This document shows, piece after piece, positions 22,924 to 26,369 of a stretch of DNA of 26,369 nt (its first letter is position 1; every line of letters starts with the position of its first letter). The stretch is taken from positions 1-26,369 of the forward strand of contig JBBRTW010000037.1 of NCBI GenBank assembly GCA_038244055.1, read 5' to 3'. The position numbers were made by a program, and so were the translations under genes. Source of the stretch: DASPKW01 sp038244055 (GTDB lineage Bacteria; Planctomycetota; Phycisphaerae; Tepidisphaerales; Tepidisphaeraceae). The notes below the pieces were generated by a model. That model made no database searches, was not told where the DNA came from, and saw only the letters and a program-made list of their open reading frames with translations.

Positions 22924-22987
22924 GGGTCAGGAGCCGGGGATTGATGGCCAGCGTATTGGCCGTTCTGGTGGCCGGCTCCTGACCCTG
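22924..22987. repeat. Palindromic element, copy 2 (pairs with 9860-9932)
   Basis: GGGTCAGGAGCCGG (22924-22937) and CCGGCTCCTGACCC (22972-22985) form a perfect 14-bp stem around a 34-base loop. The loop shares GGA..GAT, CAGCGTAT and TGGTGG with copy 1. It stands 10 bases beyond the stop of the FN3 gene (minus strand) and 48 bases beyond the stop of the small plus-strand gene, so it could serve as a shared 3' end. Confidence 0.85.
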
Positions 22988-22995
22988 AAATGCGC

Positions 22996-25968
22996 TCATG
23001 TGTATGTCAGCGCATTACTATCGATGATCCGCGTGTAGTTGTAGTCGCTGTTGGCGACGATGCCGAAGCGGTAGGTTCGGCCGGACTGGAACGGGCCGCG
23101 CGGGCCTTGGGTGAAGATGTGCGAGGTCGAGCCGGCGGGGATTTCGGTGGGGTACGAGTACCAGTCGTTGCCCTGCGCCAGTTGAACGATGTAGCCGGTC
23201 TCGGCGTTGGAGTTGTCGTCCCAGGTGACTTGCACCGTGCCATCGGGAAGCTGAATCGCGGTGATATTCGTCGGCTCGTTCAATCCCGTGTAGTTCCCGG
23301 CCGGCTGGCTCCATGCTGTGTCGCCACCGGCCGAATTGGCACGGATTCGGATGTAGTAGAGGGTCGATTCATTGAGGCCGGTCGCGGTGTATTGGGTGAC
23401 GTCCGCACCGAGCGTGGCGAGGGGGCTGTAGGTGTGGCCATCGGTGGAGATTTCCAGTTCGTAGCCGGTTTCGCCCAGGACATCGCTCCAGTAGATATCG
23501 AGATGGTCGGGTGAATTGCTGGTGGCGTAGCCGCCGGTGGGCGCGATGAAGCCGGTCGTGGCCATGGCGACGGGGCCATCGTTGTAGCCGCCGACGCCGA
23601 CTGCTTCGAGCCAGAAGGAATAGGCCTTGGTGGGATCGAGCGGTGACCCATCGGATTCGGCCATCACGCTGAATGTAGTCGTCGCCGGATCGAGATGATC
23701 CGCAAGGGTCTGCATCTCTCCGAAATCACCGGCCACGCACATCAGCTTGAAATACTGCGTCGTCGCCGAGGCGGGATTGAAAGTCAGATCGATCGGGCCG
23801 GGACTGATCGCCATCGCGCTGGCGATGGTGGGAGGCGCGGGGGACATGGTGACGGACCGAATGGCCGAGACCGCGCCGTCGCCAGACGGGCTCTCGGGGA
23901 TGAGGCGATAGGCGTAGGAATGGTCGTAGGAGACCATCGTATCGTAATAGGTCATGGAATTGGCCGGCAGGATGTCGATGGCGTTGAACTCGCCACCATC
24001 ATCGGCCCGCTCGATGCGCCAGCCGGTTTCGCCGGCGGTGTCATCGGACCAGTTCAGGTCGATCCAACGCGGGTCATCGAAGCTGATGTTGGCGGCAAAA
24101 TCATCGGCCGCCGCGCCGGGCGTGCCGGCCGGGAGCGTGGTCTGCACCTGGTCATCGGAGGAGTGGTTGCCCAGATCATCGGTGACCCGGACTCGGAACC
24201 AGTAGTCGGCGGCGTTGGTCAGGTGGATGATGTCATAAGAAGTTGTGCCGGGCAGCAGTCGATAGCTGGCCCAGGGCCAGTTGACGCCATCGCTGGAGAC
24301 CCAGATTTCGTAGCCGGTGCCGGCGCTGGAGTGGTCATCCCAGGTGAGGGTGAGCTTGGAGGCCGAGACGATCGTGGCGGTGAGGTTGGTCGGTGCCCAC
24401 AGGCCGGTGGTGATCTCGGCTTCATCGGAGGGGTCGCCATTGGCGAAGGGGGTCAAGGCGCTGATGCGATAGTGGTAGTCGGTGTTTTCCAGGGCGGTGG
24501 TGTCGGTGTAGGCCGTGACATCGCCCACGAGTGTGGCGATCACGCCCCAGGTCGTGCCATCGAGCGAGCGTTCGATGTTGATGCCGGCCTCGGCGGCGCT
24601 GTTATCCGTCCAGGCGAGATGGACGCCAAAGCCCGAGGCATCGGCCGAGAGATTGGAAGGCGCGGCCGGGGGGAGGTGGGCGGTGATGGAGTCGCTGTAG
24701 GCGGAATGGTTCAAGCCCATTTCAGCGCAGACGCGGTAGGCGTAGCTGATCCCTTCGTTGACGGCTGAGTCGGAGTAACTGGTCTGACCGGCCGAGGTGC
24801 TGCCGATGGTTGCGAACGATCCACCGTCCGTCGAGCGCTGGATGATGAAATCAGACTGGCCCATGGTCGGATCGCTCCAACTCAGATCGACCTGCGCGAT
24901 GGAAACCGCATCGACGTTCAAATCGGCCGGCGCATCGATCGAAGCATCGACACCGGCCACATCACCCTGATCGGCATCGAGCACGACCAGCGCGTGCGTG
25001 ATCGGATCCCGGGCGGCCGAGGCGGAAGCGCCGCTGCCGATGGGCGCTGAGCTCCACGTACCGCCATTGACCGAGGCGAGGAGAATATCGCCGGCATCAT
25101 CGGTGTAGATGACCTGCGGCGCGCCGGTCTGGGGATCGAAGCTGAGCGTGGTATCCGGCCCGGCGTGGGCATCGGCGGCGGCGAGCGTGGCAGTCCAGTG
25201 ACGCCTGCCGGACTTGGCGAGGATCACATCATCCCCGGCCGGGTCGATGAAGCTGATGGCCGGCATCCCCGAATCATCGAAGAGGAGCGAGGGCCTGCTC
25301 TGCCAGTTGGCGGCGGAGTTCATCGCGTTGATGAGACTGAGCGCTACGCCGCGCCCCTTGCGGCGGGCGAACTTGATCGAATGCGTATCGGCCGATTCGT
25401 AGGCGATGCCCCACGATCCATCGGAGGGGTTGATGGCGATGCTGCTGAATCGGCCGACCGCGCCGGCCGAGTCGATGGTGACGATGCGCCATTTCCTGCC
25501 GGCCTGGGTCGCCAGGCGGAGGTCCTGCGTGGTCAGTGCGTAGTAGCTGATCATCGGCAGATCGCCCGGCGCGAAGAGCAGCGCGGGGTTGTGGCCGACC
25601 GAGCCGCGCGCATCGATGGTGGTGGTCACCCACGACTTGCGCACCCGGCGGATGAACTTGAGGTCTTTGTGCGCGGCATCGTAATAGGCGACGGCGGGCC
25701 GACCGGCCGAGTCGATCGCCAGCGACAACTCCGAGCCGACCGATGGCCCGGCATCGAGCGTGATGGGTGAAGACCACGTTCCATCAGGGGCCCGGCGCGC
25801 GTACTTGAGATTGGCGGCCGAGGTATCGTAGAACGCGACGTGGAGCGCGCCGGTGGAGTCATAGGCCATCGAACTCGCCCCGGCGCTGGCCAGCACGCCA
25901 GTGAGGAGCTTTCGCGCTTCGAGCGGCTCGATGGGCAATGGGGGCGCGGACGATTTTCTGACGGGCAT
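22996..25968 (-). CDS. Large secreted protein with LExRxLL motif, propeller-like repeats and fibronectin type III domains
   Basis: 990 residues. The N-terminus MPVRKSSAPPLPIEPLEARKLLTG carries the LExRxLL motif (16-22) found at the start of many planctomycetal exported proteins in place of a standard signal peptide. Residues 25-335 contain repeats of the type VAFYDTSAANLKYARR / VAYYDAAHKDLKFIRR / ISYYALTTQDLRLATQ, which suggests a beta propeller. From about 345 to the end there are six or seven fibronectin type III modules with recurrent W-x-D-x-S/T-x-x-E-T/A-G-Y/W patterns and DGxxW segments. AGAGGTGA precedes the ATG at 25968. No C-terminal anchor is seen. An adhesin or surface-matrix role is inferred from the domains only. 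The opposite strand carries long shadow frames. Confidence 0.9.
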   Translation of the reverse strand: MPVRKSSAPPLPIEPLEARKLLTGVLASAGASSMAYDSTGALHVAFYDTSAANLKYARRAPDGTWSSPITLDAGPSVGSELSLAIDSAGRPAVAYYDAAHKDLKFIRRVRKSWVTTTIDARGSVGHNPALLFAPGDLPMISYYALTTQDLRLATQAGRKWRIVTIDSAGAVGRFSSIAINPSDGSWGIAYESADTHSIKFARRKGRGVALSLINAMNSAANWQSRPSLLFDDSGMPAISFIDPAGDDVILAKSGRRHWTATLAAADAHAGPDTTLSFDPQTGAPQVIYTDDAGDILLASVNGGTWSSAPIGSGASASAARDPITHALVVLDADQGDVAGVDASIDAPADLNVDAVSIAQVDLSWSDPTMGQSDFIIQRSTDGGSFATIGSTSAGQTSYSDSAVNEGISYAYRVCAEMGLNHSAYSDSITAHLPPAAPSNLSADASGFGVHLAWTDNSAAEAGINIERSLDGTTWGVIATLVGDVTAYTDTTALENTDYHYRISALTPFANGDPSDEAEITTGLWAPTNLTATIVSASKLTLTWDDHSSAGTGYEIWVSSDGVNWPWASYRLLPGTTSYDIIHLTNAADYWFRVRVTDDLGNHSSDDQVQTTLPAGTPGAAADDFAANISFDDPRWIDLNWSDDTAGETGWRIERADDGGEFNAIDILPANSMTYYDTMVSYDHSYAYRLIPESPSGDGAVSAIRSVTMSPAPPTIASAMAISPGPIDLTFNPASATTQYFKLMCVAGDFGEMQTLADHLDPATTTFSVMAESDGSPLDPTKAYSFWLEAVGVGGYNDGPVAMATTGFIAPTGGYATSNSPDHLDIYWSDVLGETGYELEISTDGHTYSPLATLGADVTQYTATGLNESTLYYIRIRANSAGGDTAWSQPAGNYTGLNEPTNITAIQLPDGTVQVTWDDNSNAETGYIVQLAQGNDWYSYPTEIPAGSTSHIFTQGPRGPFQSGRTYRFGIVANSDYNYTRIIDSNALTYT

Positions 25969-26290
25969 GAATCACCTCTCCAGCCGCTCGCGCCGGCGGG
26001 AGGCGGGGGCGAGGGCATCTCCTATGGATGAATCGGATGGATTGGGGCGGGGGGTGAGACAGGCGGGAGAGGTAGAAAGGGGCCAACCCCGCGATGGGTG
26101 CGATTTGTGCTGCTCGTGGCAACGGGCGGCACGAGGCGCGACTGGGGAATTGAGCAGAAAACGCGGTTCCTGCGTGGCGCGAGGAATGCCGTCGCCGCGC
26201 AGTTTGCTGTCCACCAGGAGCTTTTTCCTCCCACAATTTCCCTGATTTCAGGCTCTCGTTTCCCGTCTCAGCACTATAATTCTCAAGGTG
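25969..26290. other. Gene-free stretch upstream of the FN3 gene
   Basis: I see no credible ORF. TATAAT occurs at 26275-26280 on the plus strand but has no -35 partner at the right distance. On the minus strand TTGGAA and TATAGT are 15 bases apart near the same spot and could be a weak promoter for the FN3 gene with a leader of about 300 bases. Confidence 0.3.
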
Positions 26291-26367
26291 AAGTTCCAAC
26301 CTCCAACCGCCAACTTCTAGCCTCCAACTTCCATCTTCCATCTTCCAACTTCCAACTTCTAACTTCT
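26291..26367. repeat. Heptanucleotide tandem array at the window end, 11 units
   Basis: Units in order: AAGTTCC, AACCTCC, AACCGCC, AACTTCT, AGCCTCC, AACTTCC, ATCTTCC, ATCTTCC, AACTTCC, AACTTCT, AACTTCT. The array reaches the window edge and probably continues. Confidence 0.9.
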
Positions 26368-26369
26368 AA

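Noticed and set aside
23695..24768. 357-residue plus-strand open frame opposite the FN3 gene
   Set aside because: Its composition is Gly/Val/Asp-rich shadow translation of FN3 codons, with no motif and no ribosome binding site.
26275..26280. TATAAT as a plus-strand promoter
   Set aside because: No -35-like hexamer occurs at 15-19 bases upstream, and only a tandem repeat follows to the window end.

Overview
The window is 26.4 kb of GC-rich bacterial chromosome, most likely from a planctomycete of the Phycisphaerae type. The main clues are a prepilin-like protein with the H-x9-DG motif that is greatly expanded in Planctomycetes, a large secreted protein with an N-terminal LExRxLL motif typical of planctomycetal surface proteins, a DUF481 protein, and many palindromic and short tandem repeats between genes. 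There are no phage genes, CRISPR arrays or plasmid functions. The only mobile-element trace is the 3' end of a transposase at the left edge.

Layout. 1-137: transposase tail and probable IS end abutting a minus-strand KDPG aldolase gene (eda). 861-2589: mscL carrying an added zinc ribbon, then a DUF481 outer-membrane protein. 2614-2787: palindromic element and intrinsic terminator. 2815-7454, all minus strand: PAS/HD-GYP protein, cardiolipin synthase, small membrane protein, Gfo/Idh/MocA oxidoreductase. 7629-10811, plus strand: lipoprotein and two unrecognised proteins. 11059-15085, plus: GH5-type hydrolase with an inserted domain, GAF/PP2C phosphatase, GH43-like beta-propeller glycosidase. 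15165-18753, plus: a DUF255/thioredoxin protein broken by a G-run frameshift and overlapping a FecCD-type permease. 18917-21906, minus: prepilin-like protein, Nudix hydrolase, TatD nuclease, YraN. 22078-22148: tRNA-Ala(GGC) with a clear promoter. 22537-22875: small hypothetical gene. 22996-25968, minus: large FN3-repeat secreted protein.

The genes are ordinary housekeeping, envelope and carbohydrate functions and do not form one pathway. The unusual layer is repetitive DNA. At least eight loci carry degenerate tandem repeats with a constant 7-bp period but different unit sequences. Three arrays or clusters lie inside the DUF255 gene. One reads out there as a near-ideal coiled coil of four heptads (7 bp x 3 = 7 codons) while every third unit is altered so that no stop codon arises in frame. 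Several separate palindromic families also occupy the ends of genes: a 13-14 bp stem family present twice, a 162-bp inverted repeat filling a convergent junction, a 128-bp inverted repeat, and a GCACGGGC-type REP cluster.

All calls come from reading sequence by eye. Family names rest on motifs, not on database searches.
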